DNA from: Planctomycetota bacterium
GTDB taxonomy: Bacteria; Planctomycetota; Planctomycetia; Pirellulales; Pirellulaceae
Reading direction: 5' to 3'
Assembly (NCBI GenBank): GCA_026692905.1
Contig: JAPLNL010000119.1
Location: 62,001 to 126,000 of the forward strand
Length of the DNA stretch: 64,000 nt
Part shown: piece by piece, positions 27,900 through 36,480 of the stretch
Layout: each line of letters begins with the position of its first letter
How positions within the stretch are numbered: position 1 is the first letter of the stretch
Program-made: the position numbers and the translations under genes
The notes under the pieces: model-generated
Seen by the model: only the letters and a program-made list of their open reading frames with translations
Databases searched by the model: none
What the model was told of the DNA's origin: nothing

Positions 27900-28955
27900 C
27901 TACTTGGTTAGGCTCGCACGTTTTTCTTGAATGGTTTGGAGCAGTTGTTTCTGAGGAGCTACAAACTTGGCAACTCCTTGTTCCATCAAGGTCTTTTCCA
28001 AGTCCGGAACGTTGACCGCAGCGTCCAGCTCTTTCGCAATGGACTCGCTGACCATCGTATCGACCTGACGCGTGAAGCTTTGATTGCTAGCGGCGACAGC
28101 GGCGTTCGTGTCGGGCGGATTGGTTTGGATATCGGAACCCGCCAACGCAGACACATACTTCCATGGCGCATCGGCTGCGTTTTTGGTGCCGGTGCTTGCA
28201 AAGATGATTTCTTGTTGAAGTGGCGTCGCGTGTTCTTTCCAAAAGTTTTGGTTGGCAGTCCAAATCCGTTTTGCATTGAGGATTCCGTACTGACCTTGCG
28301 CTTCGGCCGACAGTTGCTTGCAATTGTCGGCTGTATATTGATCGATGCGGGAAACGAAGATGCTAAACACGCTTTTAAAGGATTCCAGTGAATTGCGACG
28401 TTGAGCTCCGCGCCAGACGGCATCGCGTGCGAGGTCATACTGGCGCATCGTGAAGATCAAGGTGACGTTGAGAGTGACTCCAGCCGCGGCCAATTCTTCC
28501 AAGGCATCCAGTCCGGCAGGGGTAGCCGGAACTTTGATCATGCGATTGTCGTGTCCAGCGGCCCATTTCTTTCCGAGGGAAATGTACTGGGCGACGCGTT
28601 CCGCGTGAGGCAAGTTTACTATAGGATCTTCCAAGAGCGGATCGAGTTCGAAGCTGACCCAACCGGCATTTCCTTTGGTCCGTTCCCAGACGGGATGGAA
28701 TTCTTTTTGGGCGTCGCTGACTAGGTCATTGGTCATACTCCAACAAACCGCCGAGTCATCTTGCCCGCGTCCTAGGTAATCGACGATGGACTTGTCAAAC
28801 CGCCCGGTACGAATCAGACCTGAAATAATGATGGGGTTGCTGGTTGCTCCGACGGCTCCCCATTCCAGGTTTTGAGCCACCAACGTTGGATCGATCGAGT
28901 CAAGATACAAATTGGTCCCCGTGTCGATCAGGGATTGGATGGAAGCGTTCTTCAT
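27900..28955 (-). CDS. tal: Transaldolase
   Basis: Transfers a dihydroxyacetone unit between sugar phosphates in the non-oxidative pentose phosphate pathway. The 351-residue sequence follows the TalA/TalB fold family: LYLDSIDP near the N terminus, [19 protein letters not shown], then the Schiff-base lysine Lys141 in [14 protein letters not shown], followed by [11 protein letters not shown] and FVSRID. ATG at 28955 has AGGAC at a normal distance. It stands alone between repeat B5 and the divergent threonine aldolase gene. Confidence 0.93.
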   Translation of the reverse strand: MKNASIQSLIDTGTNLYLDSIDPTLVAQNLEWGAVGATSNPIIISGLIRTGRFDKSIVDYLGRGQDDSAVCWSMTNDLVSDAQKEFHPVWERTKGNAGWVSFELDPLLEDPIVNLPHAERVAQYISLGKKWAAGHDNRMIKVPATPAGLDALEELAAAGVTLNVTLIFTMRQYDLARDAVWRGAQRRNSLESFKSVFSIFVSRIDQYTADNCKQLSAEAQGQYGILNAKRIWTANQNFWKEHATPLQQEIIFASTGTKNAADAPWKYVSALAGSDIQTNPPDTNAAVAASNQSFTRQVDTMVSESIAKELDAAVNVPDLEKTLMEQGVAKFVAPQKQLLQTIQEKRASLTK

Positions 28956-29102
28956 ATTTTGTCCTGTTGCGGAGATGGTTTTTGAGGGTTTTTGCCCGCC
29001 TGAGCAAAGACTATAGTAAGCTTCTCACTGCATCACCAACAGCCCGCAACAGCCGATTCCATCTCGGAGTCTGGGAATTGGGCCCACAAAACATAGGAAA
29101 CC

Positions 29103-30149
29103 ATGCAAATCATAGATCTTCGCAGCGATACCGTTACTAAGCCAACGCCTGGAATGCGTGAAGCCATGTTGAACGCGCCGGTCGGCGACGACGTAATCGA
29201 CATCGATCCTACCGTGGTTGAATTGCAGGAGTATGTCGCTCGATTGTTGGGCAAGGAAACAGCCATCTTCATGCCCAGCGGAACGATGACCAACCAAATC
29301 GCCTTGCGTGTCCACTGCGTACCTGGCGACGAATTCCTGTGCGAGTCGGGTTGCCATATCTACAACTACGAGCAGGGTGCCTTTGCACAATTGAGTGGTC
29401 TGGTGGCCAAGACGATCGAAGGTCAGAATGGTTTGCTGGATTTAGACCAAATGTACGGAACCGTTCGTCCTGAAAATGAACACACGGTTCGAACCAAATT
29501 GCTCTGCCTGGAAAACACACACAATAGGGGAGCGGGCAAGATCTACTCGCTTGCGCGGATCGAAGCTTTGTGCGACTGGGCTCACTCGCAAGGCCTGAAA
29601 ACACACTTGGATGGTGCGCGACTTTTTAACGCGTCAGTTGCAACCGGCGTTTCTTTGCAATCTTTCTCAGAACCTTTTGAGTCCGTTAGCGTCTGCTTCA
29701 GCAAAGGACTCGGTGCTCCCGTCGGCTCATGCTTGGCTGGCTCTCGAGACTTCGTCGCGAAAGCCCGACGTGCGAGAAAGCTATTTGGTGGAGGCATGAG
29801 GCAGATCGGAATCCTTGCAGCGGGCGCAATCTACGCTCTCCACCATCAGATGGATCGCCTGGCGGACGACCACGCCAATGCTCGACAGCTAGCTCAAGCG
29901 GTAAGCAAATGCAAGTCGCTTCGACTGAGCGACAAAGAGCCCGATACCAACATTGTGATCTTTCATGTAGACAAGGAATGGGGGACGGCATCGCAATTCT
30001 CCGAGTCGCTTAAAAAAGCGGGCGTACTGTCGTTGCCTTTTGGGCCGCAAAGCGTCAGGTTAGTGACTCACCTTGATGTTTCCTCGCAGCAAATTGCGCA
30101 GGCTTGCGAAACGATAGAGAGTGTCGCGAGTAGTTCACTGCTGATTTAG
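29103..30149 (+). CDS. Low-specificity L-threonine aldolase
   Basis: PLP enzyme that splits threonine or allo-threonine into glycine and acetaldehyde. Family motifs: DLRSDTVTKPTPGMREAM, PSGTMTNQIAL, LENTHNRGAG, THLDGARLFNA and the PLP-binding lysine Lys201 in CFSKGLGAPVGS. The 348-residue length is usual. AGGAAACC precedes ATG 29103. The stop codon at 30147-30149 overlaps the open frame of a VOC gene fragment that follows directly. Confidence 0.93.
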   Translation: MQIIDLRSDTVTKPTPGMREAMLNAPVGDDVIDIDPTVVELQEYVARLLGKETAIFMPSGTMTNQIALRVHCVPGDEFLCESGCHIYNYEQGAFAQLSGLVAKTIEGQNGLLDLDQMYGTVRPENEHTVRTKLLCLENTHNRGAGKIYSLARIEALCDWAHSQGLKTHLDGARLFNASVATGVSLQSFSEPFESVSVCFSKGLGAPVGSCLAGSRDFVAKARRARKLFGGGMRQIGILAAGAIYALHHQMDRLADDHANARQLAQAVSKCKSLRLSDKEPDTNIVIFHVDKEWGTASQFSESLKKAGVLSLPFGPQSVRLVTHLDVSSQQIAQACETIESVASSSLLI

Positions 30150-30270
30150 ACAGGAAGCCGTTGAGAATGAAGGTGGCAAGATAATCAAGCCGATATCTTC
30201 GTTTCCTGGAGGACGAAGATTCCAGTTCCTTGATCCGAGCGGTAATGAATTTGCCGTGTGGTCCGAATAA
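30145..30270 (+). pseudogene. Truncated glyoxalase/VOC-family gene, C-terminal remnant
   Basis: In the frame ending at the TAA 30268-30270 the sequence encodes about 40 residues with NEGGKIIKPI, FPGGRRFQFLDPSGNEFAVWSE. This is the typical C terminus of a vicinal oxygen chelate protein (GGkiv.p..fpgGr...F.DPdGN...). The frame is closed by a stop at 30142 and has no start, so everything before it is lost. It abuts the threonine aldolase gene and faces the DinB gene. Confidence 0.85.
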
Positions 30271-30277
30271 TAAGAAT

Positions 30278-30778
30278 TCAAACGTCGAGACCAAAACGTT
30301 TCCTGACGATGCGCCAATGGTGAGCGACATGCCCAACCAAAATCGTCGCAAGTTTGTGAACCGTTACCTCATGCCCCATGACCTGCCCCATAGCTCCCCA
30401 AGCATCCTCAGGTAGATTTTGAAATAGAGCCAACGACGACGACCTCACCGCCTGAAACTCTGCAGTCAAGGAAGTGATCGCAAACTCTTTGGCTTTAGAC
30501 CGGCGAGAAAACTCATCTTCGTCAAACGGGATGAGTGGCATGTCACCACCTCGGGCAACCCAAAGTGCACGGTAAGCAAAAACGCGTTCGCAATCCGACA
30601 AGTGATTGACAACTTCTTTCAAAGTCCACGTATACGGTGCGTGCACAATCAAAGAATCCGATTCGGAAATGGTCCCAAGCCAGAGCCCAACCTCTTGCCC
30701 CTGTTCTGCCATCATGCCAACAAGGTTCGTTTTTTCGTCGATCAGATCGGTATACTTTTTGAACGTGGGTTCGGTCAT
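30278..30778 (-). CDS. DinB-family protein
   Basis: A 166-residue four-helix protein. The conserved pattern is WTLKEVVNHLSDCERVFAYRALWVARG followed late by HVAHHWRIV, which supplies the histidines of the DinB/DfrA-like metal site. Relatives include thiol S-transferases, but the activity here is unknown. It is convergent with the VOC remnant, whose stop lies only 7 bases away. Confidence 0.85.
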   Translation of the reverse strand: MTEPTFKKYTDLIDEKTNLVGMMAEQGQEVGLWLGTISESDSLIVHAPYTWTLKEVVNHLSDCERVFAYRALWVARGGDMPLIPFDEDEFSRRSKAKEFAITSLTAEFQAVRSSSLALFQNLPEDAWGAMGQVMGHEVTVHKLATILVGHVAHHWRIVRKRFGLDV

Positions 30779-30982
30779 TTAGAATAGGGTGGGCTAGAAT
30801 GAAGATGCGAGGTCCAGAGCAAAACCGTTGCTCAGTTTAGAGTTTTCCCAACTAAATCCCAGGTCGTTTTCGTTTTCACAACACAAAAATCGTGAAGAAC
30901 TCTCCAATAATCCTTCTCAACCTGCGAACTAACCGCAACCGTCGATGCCTTTGAATCATCACCTCTAATCCACTTCCAAATC

Positions 30983-31939
30983 ATGAAAACGCTTGCTACC
31001 ACTTTTGCGATGGCTTCATTCGGTCTTGCGATCCTTTCTGGTTGCAATATGCCGCAATTTTCTGCGAAACGAGATTATCAAAAGGTCATTCCGATCAATT
31101 CTCAGGTCAACGTAAATGCCGAAACATTCAACGGCAGCATTACCGTAACCCCAACGGACCAATCGGAGGTGGCATTGGTCGCTCACATCAAGAGCCATGG
31201 TTACACTCAGGAAGAAGCAGACGCCGCGCTGGACTCACTAACGCCCGTCATCGATACAACCGCTTCCACATTGACAATCGCTTGCAAGCGTCGCAATCAA
31301 ACTCTCATGTACTCGGATTCGGTTAGCTTGGAGCTGAAGGTACCCGCAAGCTGGCCATTGATACTGTCGACTTCGAACGGGGCGGTCTCGACCACTCAAA
31401 GTCGCGGACCTGTTAGCATCCATACTTCCAACGGAAAAATCGAAGTCAGAGAAGCAGCCGGCTCGCTTCAACTTTCGACCAGCAACGGGAAGATTATTGT
31501 TGAAAACTCGGCCGGCAATATTCAGGCAAGTTCAAGTAACGGAGTTGTTGAAATGACCAACTGTTCGCTCGAGGGGAAATGCAAATTGGAGACGAGCAAT
31601 GGCCAAATCAAAGTCAGCTTTTCCGACCGCAGCCCAATCAAACTTGACGCAAGCACTTCGAATGGCTCTATCCAATTCAATGAAGCCGACGCCGATTTGA
31701 CCAAGAATTCAAAGACTCATGTCGCGGGAGTGCTTTTCGGTAAAGCAAACGGACCAATACCAGCTAGCTCCTTAGACCTCGAAACTTCCAATGGAAACAT
31801 CACCATCTCGACGGAGTCCGCGAGTTCAAAGACCAAGACTCTCTCGTATTTATCCTCCCTTGAGACCGTGGGGCAAGCCCCACGGCTACAAATTGTCGCC
31901 GCTATCGCGGCTAAGAACAAAGCGCTCGTCGCATACTAG
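30983..31939 (+). CDS. DUF4097-like (putative adhesin) lipoprotein with a repeat-derived C terminus
   Basis: A 318-residue lipoprotein with lipobox ILSGC (Cys21). The body is a beta-solenoid ladder built from strands that each end in the tripeptide S-N-G (for example LSTSNGAV, IHTSNGKI, LSTSNGKI, SSSNGVV, LETSNGQI, ASTSNGSI), the hallmark of DUF4097 proteins. The last 25 or so residues (ETVGQAPRLQIVAAIAAKN and on) are translated from the family A repeat at 31862-31924, so the original C terminus was replaced. Function unknown; a structural or adhesive role in the periplasm is inference. Confidence 0.8.
   Translation: MKTLATTFAMASFGLAILSGCNMPQFSAKRDYQKVIPINSQVNVNAETFNGSITVTPTDQSEVALVAHIKSHGYTQEEADAALDSLTPVIDTTASTLTIACKRRNQTLMYSDSVSLELKVPASWPLILSTSNGAVSTTQSRGPVSIHTSNGKIEVREAAGSLQLSTSNGKIIVENSAGNIQASSSNGVVEMTNCSLEGKCKLETSNGQIKVSFSDRSPIKLDASTSNGSIQFNEADADLTKNSKTHVAGVLFGKANGPIPASSLDLETSNGNITISTESASSKTKTLSYLSSLETVGQAPRLQIVAAIAAKNKALVAY
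31862..31924. repeat. Repeat family A, copy A2, inside a coding region
   Basis: GAGACCGTGGGGCAAGCCCC with the hairpin arms GTGGGGC/GCCCCAC, followed by GTCGCCGCTATCGCGGCTAA. Nearly identical to the second modules of A1 and A3. It is open in the lipoprotein frame and provides its last codons; the stop follows 13 bases after it. Confidence 0.9.
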
Positions 31940-32008
31940 AAACGCGCGTGGTCCGAAAGCGAGGCCCTCCCTGCCCCATTGGTCGTAAAGGTTTGCGAAG
32001 CAGAGTCC

Positions 32009-32725
32009 ATGGAAAAAGCGGATCAAATGGCTGACTGGTTGAAGACTGATCGGCAGAAGTTGCTTGCCGCAATTCTGGAGCAATTGAATCTCCACGACGA
32101 CTTGGGCCTTGATTCCCTATGGACTGACGAAACCAAAACACAGTCCGGACTGAAGCAGTCCTTCCTCATCGCCAATTGGCTCTCGACTCGGATCAAGATC
32201 GGCGATGATGTATGGCGTCTTCTCGCAGCACATTCCAACAATATTGTTCGCGAATGGGCAGCGATCATCGTCGGTTTGACAGATAGCATCCCATTCGCTC
32301 GCAAGCTGGCTTGGATGAAAACTTTCGCTGACGACGAGCACCCAGGTCTTCGAGAAATCGCATGGCTAGCATTAAGAGCCGATGTTATTCGCGATCCATT
32401 ATCGGCAATCTGTTGTTTAGTCCCTTGGACAGGGAGCAGAAACGAGCGGCTTCGCAGGCTTGCGGTTGAAGTAACACGCCCCAGTGGCGTTGGGTGTTCG
32501 CCCATTCCGATTCTCCAAGATCAGCCGGAACTCGGGCTCCCTATTTTAGAGCCGCTTTCTGCGGACGATTCAGAGTACGTGCAGATTGCCGTTGGCAATT
32601 GGATCGTCGACGCTAGCAAATCCAAACCCGATTGGGTTCAAGCCATAACGGAACGATGGCTCTCGGAGTCGGCGTCCGATAACACGCAAGCCATCCTAAA
32701 GCAGGTGTTGGGCGCAATCGAGTGA
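32009..32725 (+). CDS. AlkC/AlkD-like HEAT-repeat protein (DNA alkylation repair family)
   Basis: A 238-residue helical-repeat protein. The C-terminal half follows the AlkC pattern: ERLRRLAVEVTRP, ILEPLSADDSEYVQIAVGNWIVDASKSKPDWVQAITERW corresponds to the 'LRRLaSEGtRP ... D.SeYVrrSVaN.LNDi.K..PdwV' block. AlkC and AlkD are glycosylases for alkylated bases. Some residues differ (SEGTRP is VEVTRP, NDI is IVD), so activity is doubtful. ATG at 32009 is preferred over the TTG at 31979 because it begins the helical part. Confidence 0.65.
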   Translation: MEKADQMADWLKTDRQKLLAAILEQLNLHDDLGLDSLWTDETKTQSGLKQSFLIANWLSTRIKIGDDVWRLLAAHSNNIVREWAAIIVGLTDSIPFARKLAWMKTFADDEHPGLREIAWLALRADVIRDPLSAICCLVPWTGSRNERLRRLAVEVTRPSGVGCSPIPILQDQPELGLPILEPLSADDSEYVQIAVGNWIVDASKSKPDWVQAITERWLSESASDNTQAILKQVLGAIE

Positions 32726-32764
32726 AGCGACGGACACGGATTTGGCTAAGCGATCTCCAAGTGT

Positions 32765-32889
32765 GCGGTGAAGCATTTTCCGCTGCTAAAACAAACATTT
32801 TTGTAGCGAAAGTCGTCAAAACTTTCGGCTGCATTGCATAAACCACCGAAACTCTTGACGAGTTTCGCTACAAAGTGCTTCTCAGCGTT
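32765..32889. repeat. Repeat family C, copy C2
   Basis: Left end GCGGTGAAGCATTTTCCGC, core TGTAGCGAAAGTCGTC ... CTCTTGACGAGTTTCGCTAC, right end AAAGTGCTTCTCAGCGTT. Terminal and inner parts are inverted repeats. The remainder of the 32726-33069 gap shows no gene. Confidence 0.85.
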
Positions 32890-33069
32890 CCCGAATAACG
32901 GTTAATGAGCGAAGATTAGTGTTCCTCTATTTGCAATGAAGTAGAATTCGGCGATTCAGAAGACCAACCATTCCGGTTTAGTTCGTTTGATTGGCTCGCA
33001 TTGGGTGACTTAGCTCATCCGTTCGAGTCAAGTCATGTCCTGCATCCGATTCAAAACCGAAACCTCACA

Positions 33070-34221
33070 ATGCTTAACAAAGACTCGCTTGATACGTTAT
33101 CTCGAACGGCGTTGGATTCTGTCAAACGAGCGGCGTTGATCCAGCACTCTCACTTCCCAGTCAACGCCGGCGAAGTGGAGTGTACTTCTTGGCGGTCGAA
33201 TGGTTTTAGTGACTCCGCTATCTACCGACTTGCAACAGAGGCTGGTGTGTTTGCCATCCGTAGTTGGCCGAATCGATTTGACACACCCTCAAAAGTCGAG
33301 TTTTGGTCGAGCACCAACAATTCGTTTGCGGGCGAAACGAACAGTTTATCCCATGTCGGAGCCTCCAACCCAATGCCGTTTCCCAAAATCGTGGAATGGT
33401 ATTCAATGGATACATCCTTTGGATTACTGCTGCCGTATGCAAACAAGCTGTGGACGCTTTGCGAATGGGTTGAGGGGAAACCAGTCGAAGCCAAAGGTGT
33501 TTCCAAATCAACGGTTCAGCATCTTGCCACCATACTGGGGCGACTCCATTCGAATTCAATCCAAGTGTTGCAAGCCTCAGGCTCACCCGTTCCCAAGCAA
33601 ATGATGCGATCCAATTCGCTTCGAGAGCGATTGGAGCTTCTGAAAACGATGGACTATCGCTTGTTGGCGGCCTGCGATCCAACCGAATTTTTCGCAAACA
33701 ATCTGTTGCTAGAGAAGGTAAAACACTGTTTGGCAATCGTGCTGGAGCGGCAGCCAAGTTGGCTTCGTTTTCTAACCATATGCGAGTCGCAGAATCGCGA
33801 ATGCCATTGGATCGTTCGCGATCTTTGGTTCGAAAATATCCTGGTTGACGAGCGACAGTATTTTTCATCGATCGTAGACTTAGGGGCAGCCCGACTTGAC
33901 TGGCCCGGGCTCGATTTTGTTAGGCTTTTTGGGAGTCTATCCTATAGGGATGGCGATCGTACCGTCTTCTCGGGTGACGATAGTGACGAAGAACTTTGGA
34001 ACGATGCCTATGGCGCGTACACTCAATCGCATACCGACCATGCAATAGAGTCTCTCGAAGAATGCAAGATGCTTCATAAAGTGTCACTTGGACTTTCTCT
34101 TTTCCAGTGGGTACTCTGGAATAAAGCAGGAAGCATCGATCTGACCAACTCGGACAAAGTACAACGTGTGTCCAAGCGGATAGCTGCAATCTGCGACCAA
34201 GTGTTGACTGCGGTTCAGTAG
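33070..34221 (+). CDS. Phosphotransferase-family (APH/choline kinase-like) protein
   Basis: About 383 residues with a kinase-like C-terminal lobe: WIVRDLWFENILVDERQ (catalytic loop, D and N present) and SIVDLGAARLDWPGLDFVRLFGS (metal-binding D, matching the 'iDf..a..g....Dla' block). The first position of the usual H-G-D-x-x-x-x-N motif is Val-Arg-Asp rather than His-Gly-Asp. ATP-dependent phosphorylation of a small molecule is likely if active; the substrate is unknown. ATG at 33070 and TTG at 33001 are both possible starts without a good ribosome binding site. Convergent with the ABC-like gene. Confidence 0.7.
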   Translation: MLNKDSLDTLSRTALDSVKRAALIQHSHFPVNAGEVECTSWRSNGFSDSAIYRLATEAGVFAIRSWPNRFDTPSKVEFWSSTNNSFAGETNSLSHVGASNPMPFPKIVEWYSMDTSFGLLLPYANKLWTLCEWVEGKPVEAKGVSKSTVQHLATILGRLHSNSIQVLQASGSPVPKQMMRSNSLRERLELLKTMDYRLLAACDPTEFFANNLLLEKVKHCLAIVLERQPSWLRFLTICESQNRECHWIVRDLWFENILVDERQYFSSIVDLGAARLDWPGLDFVRLFGSLSYRDGDRTVFSGDDSDEELWNDAYGAYTQSHTDHAIESLEECKMLHKVSLGLSLFQWVLWNKAGSIDLTNSDKVQRVSKRIAAICDQVLTAVQ

Positions 34222-34283
34222 TGACTGCTGGCGAATGCCGAGATCTTGCCTCAGGAGAACTTCAGGCTGCAATTTATCCATCG

Positions 34284-34343
34284 AGAACATGTTGAGCCTC
34301 AGGCTCAAAAAGTACAGAGCAGCGTCACTCTCGGCAAGAGTGA
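34284..34343. other. Paired hairpins between convergent genes
   Basis: TTGAGCC-TCA-GGCTCAA near 34288 and GTCACTCT-CGGCA-AGAGTGAC at 34323-34343. Neither has a T run after the + strand stem, though the first is followed on the minus side by a T tract. They may slow both convergent transcripts. Confidence 0.5.
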
Positions 34344-34374
34344 CCCAACGGTACACCTATAGACGATGTGCGGT

Positions 34375-36228
34375 TTAGTGTTTGCTTTCGAGAAACGGAG
34401 AGAACTGCATGTAGTTTAGATGCCGGTAGATCTCGCTTTGCTCTAGCAACTGCGCATGGTTGCCGACACCAGCAACTTTGTGTTCATGGATAACGATGAT
34501 TTGATCGGCTGCACGCAACGTTGACAAACGCTGCGTCAGCACAACCAATAAAGTGCTTTCCGATTTGAGTTGCAGAATCGAATCCAGCGTTTCGGATTCG
34601 GTAGTCGGCTTGACTCGCGCGCTGGGTTCTTGGGCAACGATGAGACTGCGTTTCTTGACGAGGGCCCTTGCTAGTCCGATGCGAAACAAAGCGTCTGGAA
34701 GCAAGCGATCTTCATCCGGCGTAACCAAGGTTGCAAGGCCGTCTGGCAAGTTCGAAATGGCGTCGGAAACATGCACTCTTTTGGCAATGCTCATCAGATC
34801 CACGGTGGCGTCGGGTGAAACAACGGACCACAGGTTGTCTTCCACTGTTCCGTGTACCAAGGGGCCGCGAGCCGTGGCCCACAATGAGAGATTTCGAATC
34901 GCAGAAGGATCGAGATCGGTCGAGTCCACTCCATCTACCAAGATTCGTCCGCTTGCCGGACGTCCAAATCCAAAGATCAATTCCGCGAACGCGCTGGCTT
35001 GAACGCTTTGGCTAGCAACGACTGCTGTCAATTGCCCTGGCCTAATCGTTGTCGAAATGTCTTCAAGAAGTTTTTGACCGGAACTGTTCTTAATCGTCAC
35101 GTGATCCAAAACAATACTTTGCAAAATCTTCGTTGGGACAATTCGGTTTTCTTGACTTACGTCTGGAGTGGTTTGCTCAAGGTAGGACGAGAGGCGTTCA
35201 GCGGCTGGTTCCGCCGCTTTGTAGCGTTGGTATGCGCGGTGCAAACGCTGTACGCCGGCTACAGCAAGCGTGATCGAACTGCACAGCACCAAAATCTCGC
35301 CAAAATGTAGGCTCGACGATTCGTCGAGAAAACGAATGGAAACAACAATCATCAAGAACGCGCCGAGCGCAGCGGAGGTCGACAACATGACTGGTGATTT
35401 CCAAGTTCCTCCATCGGCCAGCTGCAACTGTGCTGATCGATACGAATTCAAGTGAGCTTCGTAGCTAAGTTTCGTATCCTCTTGGTCGTGTACAAACGCC
35501 AACAAGGGAGCCGTATTGCACAAATAGGAAAGTTGTTCACTGGCTGCTCGAGCTCGTTCAAAAAGCACGGGTCGCCTTTTTCTTCGCGTCGACTCCAAGC
35601 TAGCAAACAGAACCCAAACGAACATCGTGCAGATCAACGCCAGTAGCGTAATCCAAAGATGGATCGAAGCTGCCAACATCAATAGCAAACTCGCTTGGAT
35701 GATGTGCCTAGGGAGAACTCGAAACCACTGACTCATTGATTCTCGAATCGTAGGCACGTGCACGAAGAGCATTTCGTGCATCGCGTCCTGTTGGCCAGAC
35801 AGCCCTTGTTCCATCGCGAGCGCACCGGATTTGCCAAAGAGTTTTCTCTGCAGTTCAACAGTGATATCGAGAGCGGTGTGCAGTGCGGCACGATACGAGG
35901 TGAGCAGCGCGATGCACTCGATCGCTATTACAATAACGAGCAAAACGACAATGCCGAAAACGCCTCGCAGAATGCTTCCTCCCGCATTAAGCCAAGAAGA
36001 GTTCAACGTAAAGAATCTTCCGACGGATAGCTGTGCCGGCAAGTTTGCGACCGTCTTGCCTTCGGTCATCGAGACTTGACCTGCTAGCAGCAATTGAATC
36101 AACCAACCCCCTAGCACCAGCAGGATTGGGATGAGAACGCCCGCGAGTGTACCGAAAATCCAAACTGCCCATTGGTGCTCAGGCATCTTGATTTGCTGGA
36201 CCAAACGCTGCCAAACTCGTGAGTGCAA
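34375..36228 (-). CDS. ABC exporter-like membrane protein with degenerate ATPase domain
   Basis: A 617-residue fusion of a six-helix exporter-type membrane domain (residues 1-345) and an ABC ATPase-like domain (about 365-600). The ATPase half aligns along its whole length (DISTTIRPGQLTAVV, SGRILVDGVDSTDLD, AIRNLSLWA, GTVEDNLW, ISNLPDGLATLV, IGLARALVKKRSLIV, QRLSTLRAADQIIVIHEHKVAGVGNH), yet Walker A is ASQSVQASA with no GK, the signature LSGGQ is LPDAL, the Walker B Asp is Gln (AQEPS) and the switch His is Gln (TQRLST). ATP hydrolysis by this chain is very unlikely. TTG at 36228 follows a perfect AGGAGG; the frame extends to 36264. It is divergent from the NtrC-type gene. Confidence 0.8.
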   Translation of the reverse strand: MHSRVWQRLVQQIKMPEHQWAVWIFGTLAGVLIPILLVLGGWLIQLLLAGQVSMTEGKTVANLPAQLSVGRFFTLNSSWLNAGGSILRGVFGIVVLLVIVIAIECIALLTSYRAALHTALDITVELQRKLFGKSGALAMEQGLSGQQDAMHEMLFVHVPTIRESMSQWFRVLPRHIIQASLLLMLAASIHLWITLLALICTMFVWVLFASLESTRRKRRPVLFERARAASEQLSYLCNTAPLLAFVHDQEDTKLSYEAHLNSYRSAQLQLADGGTWKSPVMLSTSAALGAFLMIVVSIRFLDESSSLHFGEILVLCSSITLAVAGVQRLHRAYQRYKAAEPAAERLSSYLEQTTPDVSQENRIVPTKILQSIVLDHVTIKNSSGQKLLEDISTTIRPGQLTAVVASQSVQASAFAELIFGFGRPASGRILVDGVDSTDLDPSAIRNLSLWATARGPLVHGTVEDNLWSVVSPDATVDLMSIAKRVHVSDAISNLPDGLATLVTPDEDRLLPDALFRIGLARALVKKRSLIVAQEPSARVKPTTESETLDSILQLKSESTLLVVLTQRLSTLRAADQIIVIHEHKVAGVGNHAQLLEQSEIYRHLNYMQFSPFLESKH

Positions 36229-36480
36229 AATGAAAATCCTCCTAAAGGCATCAAACGGAACCACTCCAGGATATTCCTAAGAACCCGCAACGTCTTGCTC
36301 TTAAGGGCTGATTTTAACGATTTTACCATCGATTCGATCTGCTTTCGGCAAAGAAAGGGTACTGTCTCAAGAATCGTGGCGTTTGCACAGCATGTTGCGA
36401 AAAGTCAACCTATGTTTCCGAAGTGCGGCAAAGGACACAGCTTTACCTATCCTCAGACTCTTCCAGTCACGATTCCAGTT

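Noticed and set aside
29103-30270. Threonine aldolase-VOC fusion protein
   Set aside because: The aldolase has an in-frame stop at 30147 and the VOC part lies in another frame.
36223-36480. N-terminal extension of the NtrC-type regulator
   Set aside because: Overlaps the start region of the divergent ABC-like gene and is not receiver-like.
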